This document shows positions 38,801 through 50,405 of a stretch of DNA of 64,000 bases, piece by piece. This stretch comes from Siphonodentalium dalli. Taxonomy: Eukaryota; Mollusca; Scaphopoda; Gadilida; Siphonodentaliidae. The stretch is taken from NCBI GenBank assembly GCA_032622095.1, contig CP136062.1, positions 203,511,959 through 203,575,958 of the forward strand, read 5' to 3'. Made by a program: the position numbers and the translations under genes. Each line of letters begins with the position of its first letter. Within the stretch, counting starts at the first letter, position 1. Under the pieces are notes generated by a model, which saw nothing but the letters and a program-made list of their open reading frames with translations, was not told the DNA's origin and did not search any database.

Positions 38801-40555
38801 TCAACATGATGACATTTCATGATTGAAATGAACATTATGAAATCGACAAGCCTCTTCGTATAGTACATATTTCAATCTGATTGCGCACACAGCTTCAATA
38901 ATATAATGGTTAATTTCAGTAAAATACTCCCCTCTCGACAACAATCAACAGTCTTGACTTTTGAGTACATTCAGTTTGATGTTGGGAGTTTATATTCTAT
39001 AATAATTTGTATAAAAGGAACGGCTCAGAAATGTCTAAGTTTTTTTTAGGTTTTTTAAGTCAGAGGTGGTGAGCTCGTAGTCTGCATTGTGAATCTCTGA
39101 TTTCTCGTATGCCGTGATGTATGATTGACCTAATTTATTCACGAAATTGCTAGCTTTTGGACCCACTCTATCAGATCAGTTTTGATGAACCCTGTGCATG
39201 TCATAATCACACCACGATATAAGGCCTAAGTGAATCTTATTTGATGGGAATACCTATCTATGAAGTCATTTTTATAATATAAAAAAGGTCACATGTATAT
39301 CCTAGCTTATGCGTGTGGTTTAGCTGTGGTTCGTTATTTACACTAGTGTATGGTCATATTATGCCTGTTTGAAATAATGGTCATATACGGTAATATAATC
39401 AGTCTGTCATCCGTCCATGCATCTGTCCATTAACATTTTGTGGTTTCCAACTAATAACTCACGTTTGGATATTATGATCTGAACCAAAGTTGGTTTGTGT
39501 GTTCCCTGCCAAAATCACAGTCCAAGTTCAAATTATGTGATGTGAACTATCTAGTCATAAAACATTATAGAAAGTTGATTATCCATTATGTGTGACGACT
39601 TAGAGACAAAGCAAAGGGAAACACAATCAACAAATCTATCAACCTAGCGGTCAGCAGTGATTTGTCGAAAGTGATACATGTATGTAATTTTCTTTAGTTT
39701 TCACAAAACAGTAATACCTTTCTGTACATATCAAACTGCCACCAAACAGTTAATCAACTGCAGTTAAAATATGGCAGTCAGAAAAAAGAATGTTCTGTAT
39801 GCACGAAACAGCACAAGGGAATTATAAAATAGTTTTTACTGTTAATCCCCTTTGTATGCACATTACTGGCGACACAGTACACTGCATATTTATGATATCA
39901 GTGTGTTGTGACCAGAGTTTTATAAGACATAGGTTAATCAGTCGAATGTGAATGGCGAGTGAGAGATTAATTGGCTGTTCAGCTTTGTTGCCAACTAAGA
40001 CACAGGACAAAATAATATGCATGATATGATTGCTGTGATGACAGACACTTCAAGTTTGATAACTGTCTTAGCAACATTAAATGTAATATATTTCTGGTGT
40101 CGCTTAGATATTTATTGTTAATTTGAAGATATATATAAATAATATTAGCTTGTTTCACTGGCTCATTTTTCCTGTGTATATGATTAGGTTTTACATTATA
40201 TAACAACAATAAAAATATGAGTATTTCCTTCAATTTCCCCAATTATATACCCTCAATTAAATTTAGCAAATCATGTTGAAATTTGGCACACAAAAAATTC
40301 ATTTGGCAAAACTTTTGGCAAGACAAAATTTGGGTCCAGCACCAACCCTGTGAACAATAGACCATTGCAATTTAAACTTTTATAACTACATCATGTGATA
40401 ACCCATTTGATAAAAAAGGTACCTGTAACACGCCTTTCTTTTCTCATTCACAGGATGTGGCGCTGATTGCTTTGGTTATTTTACTCATTCTGGTTGCTAT
40501 CTACCTCGGACTATTCTGGTATCTCAATGAAGAATCACTCATCACTGTTGTGTAG
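35856..40555 (+). CDS. TRIQK: TRIQK family small membrane protein (triple QxxK/R motif)
   Basis: Exons are 35856-35916, 37255-37343 and 40454-40555, totalling 252 bp and 83 residues, close to the usual length of about 86. The start MGKKDAHVTNLPVDQYRKQ is diagnostic of the family, and ACAATGG is a reasonable start context. QxxK motifs are Q15-K18 (QYRK) and Q19-K22 (QIGK). The expected third at Q23 reads QDWQ, but an overlapping QKSK (Q26-K29) is present. A basic linker follows, then one hydrophobic segment at about 52-73 (ALIALVILLILVAIYLGLFW) and a short tail ending TVV. The third exon holds exactly the membrane segment and tail. Known family members are endoplasmic-reticulum tail-anchored-like proteins reported to affect cell growth in Xenopus; molecular function is poorly defined. 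Both introns carry several transposon-derived elements. The gene is complete; 5' noncoding exons are not identified. Confidence 0.93.
36055..36433. mobile_element. TIR element, GGGCCAAAGAAAA ends
   Basis: The left end GGGCCAAAGAAAAAAAT with GTTTGGGTT is mirrored by AACCCAAACC and TTTTCTTTGGCCC at the right. It lies in TRIQK intron 1 inside another dispersed repeat rich in TGTCTGTC. The interior is AT-rich and noncoding. Confidence 0.8.
36672..36815. mobile_element. TA-flanked foldback MITE, copy 3
   Basis: TACAGTAATGCCCTAAATAA at the left is exactly mirrored by TTATTTAGGGCATTACTGTA at the right. The centre is shortened compared with the copy at 2061. It is in TRIQK intron 1. Confidence 0.88.
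37025..37205. mobile_element. 181-bp MITE with TACTCTCAGGTGCC ends
   Basis: TACTCTCAGGTGCC begins it and GGCACCTGAGAGTA ends it. The inside repeats an AATAATAGTGATG-like motif several times in both orientations. It ends 49 bp before the TRIQK exon 2 acceptor, so it occupies the region where the branch point should be or lie close by. A divergent relative may be present at about 47270-47420. Confidence 0.8.
37551..38334. mobile_element. TIR element with ACACCCATCAGTAAGCCC ends
   Basis: The 18-bp terminal repeat ACACCCATCAGTAAGCCC is exactly inverted at the other end. Subterminal copies of AAGCCCA occur on both sides (GATAAGCCCAGTCTGGG, GTAAGCCCAGTACTC). The 784-bp interior is AT-rich with no transposase. 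It lies in TRIQK intron 2. Confidence 0.85.
38335..40453. other. TRIQK intron 2, remainder
   Basis: No exon or intact element is recognised in this 2.1-kb stretch. Open frames here are short and lack any domain. The intron ends in the acceptor TCTCATTCACAG at 40453. Confidence 0.45.
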
Positions 40556-40601
40556 TGTTGTCTCACACGTAACTAACATATTTTTTTTTCTTGTTTTAGT
40601 T

Positions 40602-40842
40602 TTAACCCTTTGAGTGCCAGGGGCCGATATTATCGGCCCTAAACCTACACAATAAGTCTGTTAAAGAATATAATAAAATATATTAAAATTGTAAAAAAAA
40701 AAAAAAAAAAAAAAATTGTTGAGCAAATGCATTCTCTTATATATGCGAGGCGACCTATGGTCGACTCGCATATATAAGAGAATGCATTGGCACAGGGTAT
40801 ATGGGTTGATACCAAAATCGGACCTGGCACTCAAAGGGTTAA
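40602..40842. mobile_element. TTAA-flanked MITE in the TRIQK 3' region
   Basis: It starts TTAACCCTTTGAGTGCC and ends GGCACTCAAAGGGTTAA. Inside are a small GGGCCGATATTATCGGCCC palindrome, an AATAAA at 40672-40677, a run of about 22 A, and the ATTCTCTTATATATGCGAG hairpin shared with other TTAA elements. It begins 46 bases after the TRIQK stop codon. A close relative is at 49728-49935. Confidence 0.88.
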
Positions 40843-42084
40843 TTAAGCAGTATTCAAGGTTTCAGACTAATTTCTACAAAAACTTTTTCATTTTTCATTT
40901 TGATACTAGTGTATAAAACAACATGTTTCTGCTAAAAATTGCCATTCTTGCATGAGACGTCTTAGCAAATTATCTAAATACAGCTAATTTTAGTTTTGGC
41001 TAATTTGGTTTAGGGTTGTTCACATGCCTATCTAAGACACAGATATCTCTATCGATTTATTTCATTGCTTATTCTCTATCGCTATGTGTGTAATTAGTTT
41101 GATATGAGTATGGACTAATGTGTCCGGATATGGTATGATGAATGTGTCATAATACATTAACAAATTCTCGTTAATTTTACACTGAAAATGACATTATTTG
41201 GTATCTTTAAGCTCAATTATGGTGTCACTTGTGGTTTCTAACAAATTTGTTATGGTGAAAATTCTAAAATCAATTAAAATGGAATGCGTTGTATTTGTAA
41301 CAGAAAGTCTGGATTCTTGAATACTTTTTTAAAGTACTTAATTTAACAATAGACTCTTACAAACTCCCAGTTAACATTTAGTCCAAGTTTCATTAATTTT
41401 AACTCCATTATCATAAGCGTTGGTAGGAACTTCCTGCAGTTTTATTAGCTTAACTTTTCAAGTTTGAGCTATTGTCGTGGGTTGGTGTCCTTCGTTTGTT
41501 CTTCCGTCAACAATTTCTGTTAGCACCTCAAGATTGGAGCCTCCTATTTTGACCAAAATTTGTAAAAAAAAACAGCCACCAGCAGCCATCATGGATTTCA
41601 AATTTGAATCCATCGGCACACCTTGCAGCCAGCATCTCACATCCGATCGTCACAAAACTTCTTATGGATCTTCGGGGTGACCTCTAGATGGGAGCCTCCT
41701 ATTTTGACCAACATTCGTTAAAAAAACATGGCCGCCGGCAGCGATCTTGGATTTTACTTTAATATTAGCGCACCAAGGCATGAAAATTTAAAACTGAAAA
41801 GAAATATGTCCGCATAAGCCTTGTGTCTGATGGAATTTCAATTGTTAATCGTTCATTGAGGTAGTTATTAAGACCTTCATGATAAATGTACCACGAGCAA
41901 ATAATAACTGTTACTTATATGGTTGTGATAATGGTTATTTATACTAATCTTGGTCTAACAATAAATTTATATAACTATATGCATCATTGTCATCAAATAG
42001 GATGAAAGCTAAAAGTGACTACAATGATCATGTAAATAAGTTCTGAAATCAGATGTTATCAATTAGTTTCTAGACGAGTAATAA
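40843..42084. other. Intergenic, fragment of the tandem-unit element
   Basis: At about 41447-41770 lies a fragment related to the element at 42846: AAGTTTGAGCTATTGTCG, then GGTTGGTGTCC, then two partial units with CAGCCATCATGGATTTCA and ATGGCCGCCGGCAGC. The rest is AT-rich sequence without recognisable genes. Confidence 0.55.
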
Positions 42085-42351
42085 TTAACCCTTTCTTTAC
42101 TAAATACTCATTGATTGATGAGTAGTTCCCTTAGGAAATGTTCAGATAATAATGAAGTTCAACAAACAACAATAGGTATTATCTCAACATTTCCCACCAA
42201 TGAATATGAATCATTGTGCTTTTCTATTATTTATTTTCTGTCTGTCGTCTGCTTTTATTACTTGAACACCCCTCCAAATGAATAACAGACCATTCCATTG
42301 TATACCTTTATAACTGAGTGGGAGAATCCATTTTAGTATAGAAAGGGTTAA
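42085..42351. mobile_element. TTAA-flanked MITE, CCCTTTCTTTACTAAAT subtype
   Basis: It starts TTAACCCTTTCTTTACTAAA and ends TTTAGTATAGAAAGGGTTAA. This subtype lacks the ATTCTCTTATATATGCGAG hairpin. Other copies are at 48474-49429 (interrupted) and 63639-63966 (left end eroded). Confidence 0.85.
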
Positions 42352-42845
42352 TATACATCCAATTTTACTATTTTTTGCTCAATTTTAAATTCATGCACAT
42401 ATGGGTACATTAAAAATAGTACTGCATAAATTTAAATACGAGTAAGGTATATATGCTGGAATTTTGCTATGAGTGCTTTTTGACGCCTTAAAATTGGCCA
42501 CACTCATTTTCTGTGTTGTGTGATATCATATTGAATTAGCTGTGGTTTTATTAATTGGTGCCCTGTATTAATATAATTATGAGTCAAGTAAGGAATCATA
42601 TGTTAAAACATAATTAATGTTTGATGTTAATTTTTATAAAAAAAAATAGTTTTCATATTATCTGATTTATTGGAAGACCAATAAATTATCTGATTATTAC
42701 AGATAACGTAAACTACCAACAACACCTGACACCATTTGTTGGAGTTGGGCAGTATTGAATCTCGCCTTGGACCTTTCAATCGGCATGCGATATTTGAGTT
42801 CAGCTACTCGTGCTTTCAGTTTTGATTATATGATTTTACATCTTT

Positions 42846-44130
42846 TTAGCTCAACTTTTACTTTGTAAAGTTTGATCTTTTGCCGTGGGTTGGCGTCCAT
42901 CCATCCATCCGTCTGTCTGTCAACCATTTCCTTTGGCTCACCCTACAGGCCGCATCCCTCATCCGATCATCTCATCACCAAACTTCATATGGATCTCCGG
43001 GTTGACCTCTAGATGGGAGCCATAAATTTTTTCCGAAATTCGTTTAAAAACATGGCCGCCAGCAGCCATTTTAGATTTCAAATTTGAATCCATCGGCACA
43101 CCCTGCAGCCCGCATTTATTTGAGAAATGTTTTGAATGTTTTAGCGATTTTCTATGAAAAACATGGCCACTGACAGCCATCTTGTATTTTACTATTTGCA
43201 TGAATAAATCCGTTGGCACACTCTACAGACCACATCCCTCATCTAATAGCAACCAAACTTCATATGGATCTTCTGGGTGACCACCAGATGGGAGCAATCG
43301 ATTATTTCCGAAATTCTTTTAAAATACATGGCCGCCAGCAGCCATCTTGGATTTCAAATTTGAATCAATCCGCACACCCTGCAGCCCGCATATAGCTAAG
43401 AAATGTTTTGTAAATTTACAGGCATGATTACGATCACCTCTAGATGAGAGCTATCAAATTTGAACGATTTTCGATTAAAAACATGGCCACCGGCAGCCAT
43501 CTTGTATTTTACTCTGCATGACTAAAACCTTGGGAACACACTACAGACAACATCCTTCATCCGATCATCACCAAACTTGATATGCATCTTCATGGTGACC
43601 TATTACATTTGTTGAAAAACATGGCTGCCAGTGGCCATCTTGGATTTTACTCTTTGCATGACTAAATACTTTGGCATAGCCCACAGGCCACATCCCTCAT
43701 CCAATCGTCACCAAACATGATATTAATGATCTTTAGGATGACCTCTAGGTGGGAGCTAATGATATTTTCCGAATTTCATTAAAAAAAACATGGTTGCCAG
43801 CGGCCATCTTGGATTTTACTGTTTTCATGACTAAAATCCTTGGGCACACCCTATATGCCACATCCCTCATCCCCCATCCAAACTACATATGGTTCTTTGT
43901 GGTGACCTAGATGGAAACTGTCTAATTCTTCCGAAAGTTTTTGGGTGCCTGGAGCCATCTTGGATTTCACATTTGAATCTATCGTCACACCATGCAGCCC
44001 ACATTTAGTGGAGAAATGTTTGAACTTTTTTACTTTCCTTCTGTATCATTCTGTTGACTGCTCAGCATAAAAATATTAACACCTCCACAAGTTGAGCTAC
44101 TGTGTCATTGACACTATTATTTTAAAATAA
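42846..44130. mobile_element. Element with reiterated AAACATGGCCGCC units, forward copy
   Basis: It opens with AGCTCAACTTTTACTTTG and a CCATCCATCCGTCTGTCTGTC tract. Diverged units follow, each containing CTAGATGGGAGC, AAACATGGCCGCCAGCAGCC and ATCTTGGATTT. It closes with CAAGTTGAGCTACTGTGTCA and the palindrome GTGTCATTGACAC. The same opening and closing, inverted, bound the array at 53435-55887. No coding capacity is seen. Confidence 0.75.
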
Positions 44131-44152
44131 ATTTGAGTGGATTATATGTGTA

Positions 44153-44532
44153 TTAACCCTTTACCCAACAAACCGGCCAAATAAAGCTTCAACAGCCTAA
44201 AATATTTTCGGTCTATCTCAATAGAACCATACAAATATGGATATCATTGGAACCGGCTCCTTGACCACATTGTGATAGTTACAGTTATGCCCTGTGCCAA
44301 TGCATTCTCTTATATATGCGAGTCGACCATAGGTCGCCTCGCATATATAAGAGAATGCATTGGCCTAAAAAAAATCTTTTTTTACCATTTTTTCTTACAT
44401 TCTTTAACAATTTTATAATTTTTAATGTGTTAAGCCAATGCATTCTCTTATATATGCGAGGCGACCTATGGTCGACTCACATATATAAGAGAATGCATTG
44501 GCACAGGGCCGTTCTGTTGGGTAAAGGGTTAA
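44153..44532. mobile_element. TTAA-flanked MITE, CCCTTTACCCAAC subtype, copy A
   Basis: It starts TTAACCCTTTACCCAACA and ends TTGGGTAAAGGGTTAA. Two hairpins of ATTCTCTTATATATGCGAG with loop GTCGACCATAGGTCGCC are separated by a T-rich spacer. It is nearly identical to the copy at 62337-62739. Confidence 0.9.
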
Positions 44533-45578
44533 CATAGATTATGACATATTTATGACAGAGATAAGCTATGGATGTTGCTGAACTGATTTTATTAACAGTT
44601 TGTTGTCCTTGTAATATCTTAGGAATTGGAACAAAGAAGACATCTGTAAAGATAGTGTGTATCTCTTCCTAGCAAGTATTTATTTTTATTCCACATACAT
44701 TGACGTGAGTCACATGTATTAAATGGAATCCCAGCCATATTAGTGTATACCTCTAGCGCAATACAAGCCGGAACTATTCTTGTTGATGTTGTCGTAAACA
44801 AAAATGACGTACATTACGTCAATCATCCACTTCCGCTTTACTGGTTATTTGTCAGACTTAAGTCACAATAAAGGTAGCTATAGTAACAATGAAGGTGAGA
44901 GTCATGGATTGAACTTATCTGACTGAATGGTGTAGAATAAATACAGAACATAATTTGCATCATAATCTCGTGAAATATATCCTTGTGCCATCTGCAACTC
45001 ATTTGATAAAAGAGTCTTGATTAAGATGCTCCTTGTGTTCTGTCTATATATTCTGCAGTATAAAATAATAGATATGAAACGAGATCACCGGCTCGGAAAT
45101 TTCCTATCATTTAGTATTAATTTTATTTAGAATTTCATATTTCATATATTTTAGGGGCTATTTCTAGAACAGAAATTCGGAGCATTCCAAGAGGGAGAAC
45201 TCTATATTGTTACCACCATCAATCAAGTCAAATATCATTTAAACTAAGAGATTTCACCGTGAATTCTGCTCAGTTGCATAAGAAATAACCAACTTTGTTA
45301 TGCATTTATAAACAATTATATACCCATTCTTTAGTTTTATCTGTATTTTATTTACAAAAAGCTAGTTTTAGGTTTGAATCGGGTTTTATGAAAATTATGT
45401 TGTTGTTGTAATTGTGGCCCGGAAGAGATACATTATCTTTTAACTCTTTTGTGCCCTCAAATATTATCGTTAAAATTTCAGTGTACCATATTTTCATTTT
45501 AGCAAAATTTAAGACAATGTTTTGCACATTGAATTGTGAAAGTACCAGTTGTCAGTTTTTTTTTTACAAATTAGCAGC
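44533..45578. other. Intergenic, one dispersed motif
   Basis: GGTGTAGAATAAATACAGAAC (44930) followed by TTGATTAAGATGCTCCTTG (45017) recurs in diverged form at about 58690-58850, so a dispersed repeat is present. No gene is recognised. Confidence 0.4.
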
Positions 45579-45586
45579 CTTATCAT

Positions 45587-45737
45587 CAAGCCTTGAAATA
45601 GGGTGTCTGTCATTAGCAGAATGAGGTCCCCAGAGGGTGAATTTAGTGATGCTATCCCACTATGCGGGGTAGCATCACTAAACTCACCTTCTGGGGACCT
45701 CATTTTGCAAATGACAGACACGCTATTTCAAGGCTTG
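45587..45737. mobile_element. hAT-like foldback MITE, CAAGCCTTG family, minimal copy
   Basis: The 151-bp element runs from CAAGCCTTGAAATAG to CTATTTCAAGGCTTG and is a single hairpin (GCAGAATGAGGTCCCCAGAG and complement, centre CCCACTATGCGGGG). It is bounded by a perfect 8-bp duplication, CTTATCAT, at 45579-45586 and 45738-45745. Confidence 0.92.
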
Positions 45738-45919
45738 CTTATCATTTTATGACCTTCAAAAGTAATGCCATGGCCAGATTGAAATTTTTGCCATAGCATT
45801 CTTGGTTGAATTATCTTAGGATCAATCTGGCACTTATCGAGATAAAGGCCCTCAAAGCGTTTGCAATTTGAACAGAAAGTTATTAAAATTTCGCAGATCA
45901 AATAACAAATGACAACTTT

Positions 45920-46310
45920 TGTTTAGTGGGTCTGTCATTTGCAGAAATAAGTCCCGGAGGGTAAATTTAGTGACAATATCCCGCATAGTGGGCTGGCATC
46001 ACCATATTCACCCTATTGGGACCTCATTCTGCATGGCCTCATCTGCTATGGGAGACATAGACTCAGACTGAAGTTCCCAAATGGTGAATATTGTGATGTA
46101 CACCCATTGGGAACCTTGATTATGTAATATATTTTCCAATTTTGGGGATATAGAGAAACTAAACTAAAAAAGAAATGGAATCTATGTGAAGAAGTTTATA
46201 TACAAATCTAATAATAAAGAACCTTTTCAGAGAAGAAGAGGCCTAAGCAGAATGAGGTCCCCAGAGGTTGAATTTAGTGATGCTATCCCTCATGCATGCC
46301 ACATGGGGAT
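45920..46310. mobile_element. Degraded CAAGCCTTG-family element
   Basis: It contains GGTCTGTCATTTGCAGAA, a diverged hairpin with CCCGCATAGTGGGCTGGC, an inner part related to the copy at 51547, and a second GCAGAATGAGGTCCCCAGAG at 46248. Both outermost ends have been lost. Confidence 0.65.
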
Positions 46311-47667
46311 ATGCGCCGGACGACAATCCATCGCTTGTTTTCTCTAATTTCAGGTCTTCAATTGGAACAGGATAAACTCCATTCCTCTGCTGATTCCTGC
46401 TCCCACATGGAATAATAAAAAAAAATCAAGAATATTTTTACAAAGTTCATGAATATTCTGTAATGTTCAACGAGTATTCATAATAGACACTCTCATGTCA
46501 AGAATGATCGCCGAGGTTTCCTGGTTTGTTCCAAGTCAATCTGAAATCAGAACCTTGAAGCTGACATGGCTGGAAAATATAACATGTCTCAGTGAAGCTT
46601 ACCCACCATGAAATACCATTATGTATACCAGGGGATGATCTAGTGCAATTTATTTAAGCTCTTTCCAGACAGCAGGCGACCTCCATGATTCATTTAGCAG
46701 TGAAAGCTTTCCAATAAATTACCATAAATATCTTTTCATAAACTCTTTAGCTCTTCAGATGAATCTGTTGCATCCGTTACTTTGTTAGTCGAAATTAGAA
46801 TATAAGGAACACCACTAAGGTGTTTATACTGCTGTGACATGCCAATTATGTTGTATCTGTTAATGTACTAAACAGAGAATTTATATACCTTATACAGCAT
46901 AGGCTTGTAGTTGTGAGAATAAAGATTTAGATCCGGGGATTTAACCTTTCCAGCAATATCATAGAATTCGTCCTTAAATAGATTGGTCGGCCATATTGAA
47001 TTTATTCCATTATTGAACTTATCAACTTATTATGGAAGGGTTAATCTGATTATGATCCACCTGAGTAAAACTCACATCTCAATTTTGACCAAGCAGGCAA
47101 CTTTTATTTCCTATCTCAGCATCTTGAGATGCACAAAACGACACCAATTCTCCTTGTTGAACTTGACTTGTTCATTTATGCCATTTTTTCTGAATAATAA
47201 TCATATTCCATGAAACGCAATGATTACCATTTATTAGACCGGTCACCGGTCGACAATTGGCAAGTTAGAAATCAAATACTTTTGAGTGCCTAATTATAGT
47301 ACAGGGTGGATTAATACTACAGTGTGGAAAATTCTCATATTTCAAATAATAGTACAGTGAGAAATAATTGCACAAGGTGGAAACTTTCCAAAATCTAAAT
47401 AATGAACATGGCCCAATAAGAAGACAAGATTATTCTAAAAGTATTTAACTGTCAGTATAGTACCAATATCTATATGCTTTGGAATTGTCTCTTCTCCATG
47501 GAGTAATGGATTGCGATGTGCCACATTCGTCCTTATTATTTTGCATTAATTTCAACTTCTCAGTACTGGAAGTTTTAAATGAAACAACAGTTGATCAGGT
47601 TGCAGAGTGAGGTGAGATCTGCACATTTGACAGCCATAAATTAAAAATTGTACAGGGTAAAATAATC
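46311..47667. other. Intergenic, no gene recognised
   Basis: The sequence is AT-rich. At about 47270-47420 repeated AATAATAGTACAG-like motifs resemble the inside of the MITE at 37025. Nothing else is identifiable. Confidence 0.4.
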
Positions 47668-48265
47668 CTACATTGCCACCAGCAGCCATCTTGGATATCA
47701 AATTTGAATCCATCCGCACACCCTGCAGCCTGCATTATTGGAGAATTGTTTTGAAAATTTACAATCATGTTTAGAGAAATGTTTTGAAAATTTAGACATG
47801 TTCACGATCACTTCTAGTTATAAAATTTATTCCAAAGATCATTTCCAATATTTGATAAAATAGATGTTCTGACAACAGTAATAGAGTGTCCATGGTCTGA
47901 TCACAAGGGGGTGGTTGTTGCTGCAATTCCTCCAGTTAAGTTCTATTTAACATTATGGTTTTACACACTTTGTCATCCCATATATACCTGCTGAATTCCA
48001 AACTTTATCTATCTCTTCATGTTTGATTATAAGGGGGTTGTTGCTGCCATTCCTACAGTGAAGTTCTATTTAACATTATGGTTTTAAATACTTTTGTCAT
48101 TCGATATATACCTGCTGAATTCCAAACTTTATCGGTATCTTCATCTTGACATCTGGTATCAACTTTCCAAATCCCTAATAGCTCCATTGGCTGTAACACA
48201 TGAAATTATCTCCTATCCAAGTTGAGCTATAGTGTCATTGACACTTTCATTATACATATTATGAG
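47668..48265. mobile_element. Remnant of the tandem-unit element
   Basis: It has one unit with CCACCAGCAGCCATCTTGG and CACACCCTGCAGCC, a duplicated segment (TAAGTTCTATTTAACATTATG near 47937 and, as GAAGTTCTATTTAACATTATG, near 48061), and the closing GTTGAGCTATAGTGTCATTG with GTGTCATTGACAC at about 48230-48245. The opening end is absent. Confidence 0.6.
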
Positions 48266-48473
48266 TTATAAATCCGGGTTACGTCCTATGCAAGATGTCG
48301 GGTATGTCTTAGGTGTTCTATGTCATGTGTAAGATGCCCTGTATTGTTTAAATGTTTTTTTTTACATGCTCACCATTTTTTCAAAGATTATTTTTTGAAG
48401 ATATTATTCATATAAGATTTTTACTGATTTTTTTCGCACTGGTATTTAGCGGTGCTTATTATGTTATTCCCCA

Positions 48474-49429
48474 TTAACCCTCTCTATACTAAATACTCAT
48501 TGACTGGTAGTTCCCTTAGGAAATGTTCAGATGATAAATTCAACCATACATGAAGGTCGCTTGTTGAACTTATTATCTGAACATTTCCCACCAAAGAATA
48601 TATAGAGAATACCTGCAGTTTTTGTTTGATACCAAAATATCTCATGAGTATCTGGAAAGAAATATTAAATTTTTAGGAACTGCGAGTGAATAGTCAATAT
48701 TTCTTTCCAGTCATGAATGAGAAGTTTTAGGTACAAGCCTTGAAATAGTGTGTTTGTCATTTGCAGAATGAGGTCCCCAGAGGGTGAATTTAGTTATGCT
48801 ACCCCGCATAGCGGGCTAGCATCACCAAATTCACCCTCTGGGAACCTCATTCTGCTGAGGTGTAAGCAGAATGAGGTTCCCAGAGGGTGAATTGGTGATG
48901 CTAGCCCGCTATGCGGGGTAGCATCACTAAATTCACCCTCTGGGGACCTCATTCTACAAATGACAGACACACTATTTCAAGGCTTGTTCAGGTATTCAAA
49001 CAAAATACTGTAGGTATTCTTTTTATTACAAGCGCTTTATTAAGGCTCAAAGGTGCTGAATTATGCAGCATTTTCACCTTTAATAGTACAACAAATTAAA
49101 CAATAATCGGAAAGAAACAACTGGTTGACGAAATTTCGCACTCGAGTAAACCGCTGGAAAGCTACAGTGAAATTACGAAAGCTACAGTGAAATAATGAAA
49201 TCGGATTTCACTGCGGCTTCTAAGAGCTACAAACGACTATCTAGTTTCGTAAATTATCTGCTATTTTATAGGCAAGCATATAATAAAAAGCCTTCTGCAA
49301 TTGTGTTAGCTTTTGTCTTAATGTTGTCTGCTCTTATCACCTGAACATCCATTCAGATTAATAATAGTCCGTTGCTATGTATATAATTATCGCTGATGGG
49401 AAAGTCCATTTAGTATAGAAAGGGTTTAA
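48474..49429. mobile_element. TTAA-type MITE carrying a nested insertion
   Basis: The left end TTAACCCTCTCTATACTAAA and right end TTTAGTATAGAAAGGGTTTAA match the 267-bp element at 42085. It is enlarged to about 956 bp by internal additions, including the hAT-like MITE at 48734-48986 and an unidentified stretch at about 48990-49310. Confidence 0.75.
48734..48986. mobile_element. hAT-like foldback MITE, CAAGCCTTG family, two-hairpin copy
   Basis: It runs from CAAGCCTTGAAATAG to CTATTTCAAGGCTTG. It has two palindromic units around a GAGGTGTAAGCAG spacer, each centred on CCCGCATAGCGGG or its complement. The flanks TTTAGGTA and TTCAGGTA form an 8-bp target duplication with one mismatch. Confidence 0.9.
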
Positions 49430-49639
49430 GCTAATGCATTTATGTACACAGTATAACCTTTTTTGTTTTTGTGGGTCACAATTTTGTGTGTCGTTCATGA
49501 TAACCAAAGACAGTTATGCTACAAGTTCTTTGTTCACATTTATAACCACATGTTGGATATCATGCCTCTTTTGTATGATAAACAGCTTACTCAATACTCT
49601 CATTTTCCAAATGAACATGCAGTCCCATATAAAGTGTAT

Positions 49640-49731
49640 GGTGGAAATCTTAGGGAGACTCGCATATATAAGAGAATGCATACGCACAGGGTTTTCACAA
49701 ATTTAAGGATGCTCCAATATGGAAGGGTTAA
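49640..49731. mobile_element. Right half of a TTAA-type hairpin MITE
   Basis: It contains GGAGACTCGCATATATAAG, AGAATGCATACGCACAGGG and the end GGAAGGGTTAA. The left half is missing. Its terminal TTAA is shared with the next element. Confidence 0.7.
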
Positions 49732-49935
49732 CCCTTTGAGTGCCAGGGGCCGATCTCATCGGCCCTAAACCTACAAAATAAGTCTGTTAAAGAATATAAG
49801 AATAAATTATTAAAATTGTAAACAATTGTAAAAAAAAAAAAAAAAAATGTTAGGCCAATGCATTCTCTTATATATGCGAGGCGACCTATGGTATATGGGT
49901 TGATACAAAAATCGACCTGGCACTCAAAGGGTTAA
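49728..49935. mobile_element. TTAA-flanked MITE, CCCTTTGAGTGCC subtype
   Basis: It starts TTAACCCTTTGAGTGCC and ends GGCACTCAAAGGGTTAA, with GGGCCGATCTCATCGGCCC and a run of A inside. It is a relative of the element at 40602, but one strand of the internal hairpin has been deleted after GCGAGGCGACCTATGG. Confidence 0.85.
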
Positions 49936-50045
49936 TACCTATAGAACAGAACAGATGTCCAGTTTACTATGAATTCAGTTCAGCTGCATCAAGTCTTTTC
50001 ATTTTCAAGCTGTGAGGAACTGATATTTCTGTGAGAGGGGCAAGC

Positions 50046-50405
50046 CTGCCTATAGTGTGTCTGTTATTTGCAGAATGAGGTTTCCAGGTGGCGAATTTAG
50101 TGATGCTATCCCAAACAGTGGGCTGGCATCACCAAATTCACCCTCTGGGTATCTCATTCTGCTTAGGCTTCATCTTCTGGGAAGTATCTATAGTCTAAAC
50201 TAACATTGTTTTAGTTACTTTATCCCATCAGGGAAGTTTCTTTATCCCGTAATTTGCAGCAGATAAATTGCATAATCGATGTGACTAATGGGTGAACATC
50301 ACATACTTCCAACTGGGGAACTCAATCTGATCCTAGTTCTCCAATAGCAGTTGAGGCATAAGGAGAATGAGGTTCCCAGAGGGTGCATTTGGTGATGCTA
50401 GGCTG
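50046..50405. mobile_element. CAAGCCTTG-family element, right end lost
   Basis: The left terminus is present as AGCCTGCCTATAGTGTGTC. It has a hairpin with CCCAAACAGTGGGCTGGC, an inner TTCTGGGAAGTATCTATAG shared with the copy at 51547, and GAATGAGGTTCCCAGAGG. It stops at GGTGATGCTAGG before the terminal repeat. Confidence 0.7.

Noticed and set aside
41447..44050. Possible coding exons in open frames with HGRQQPSWISNLN-like peptides
   Set aside because: These are translations of the dispersed ATGGCCGCCAGCAGCC repeat units and recur wherever that repeat does.
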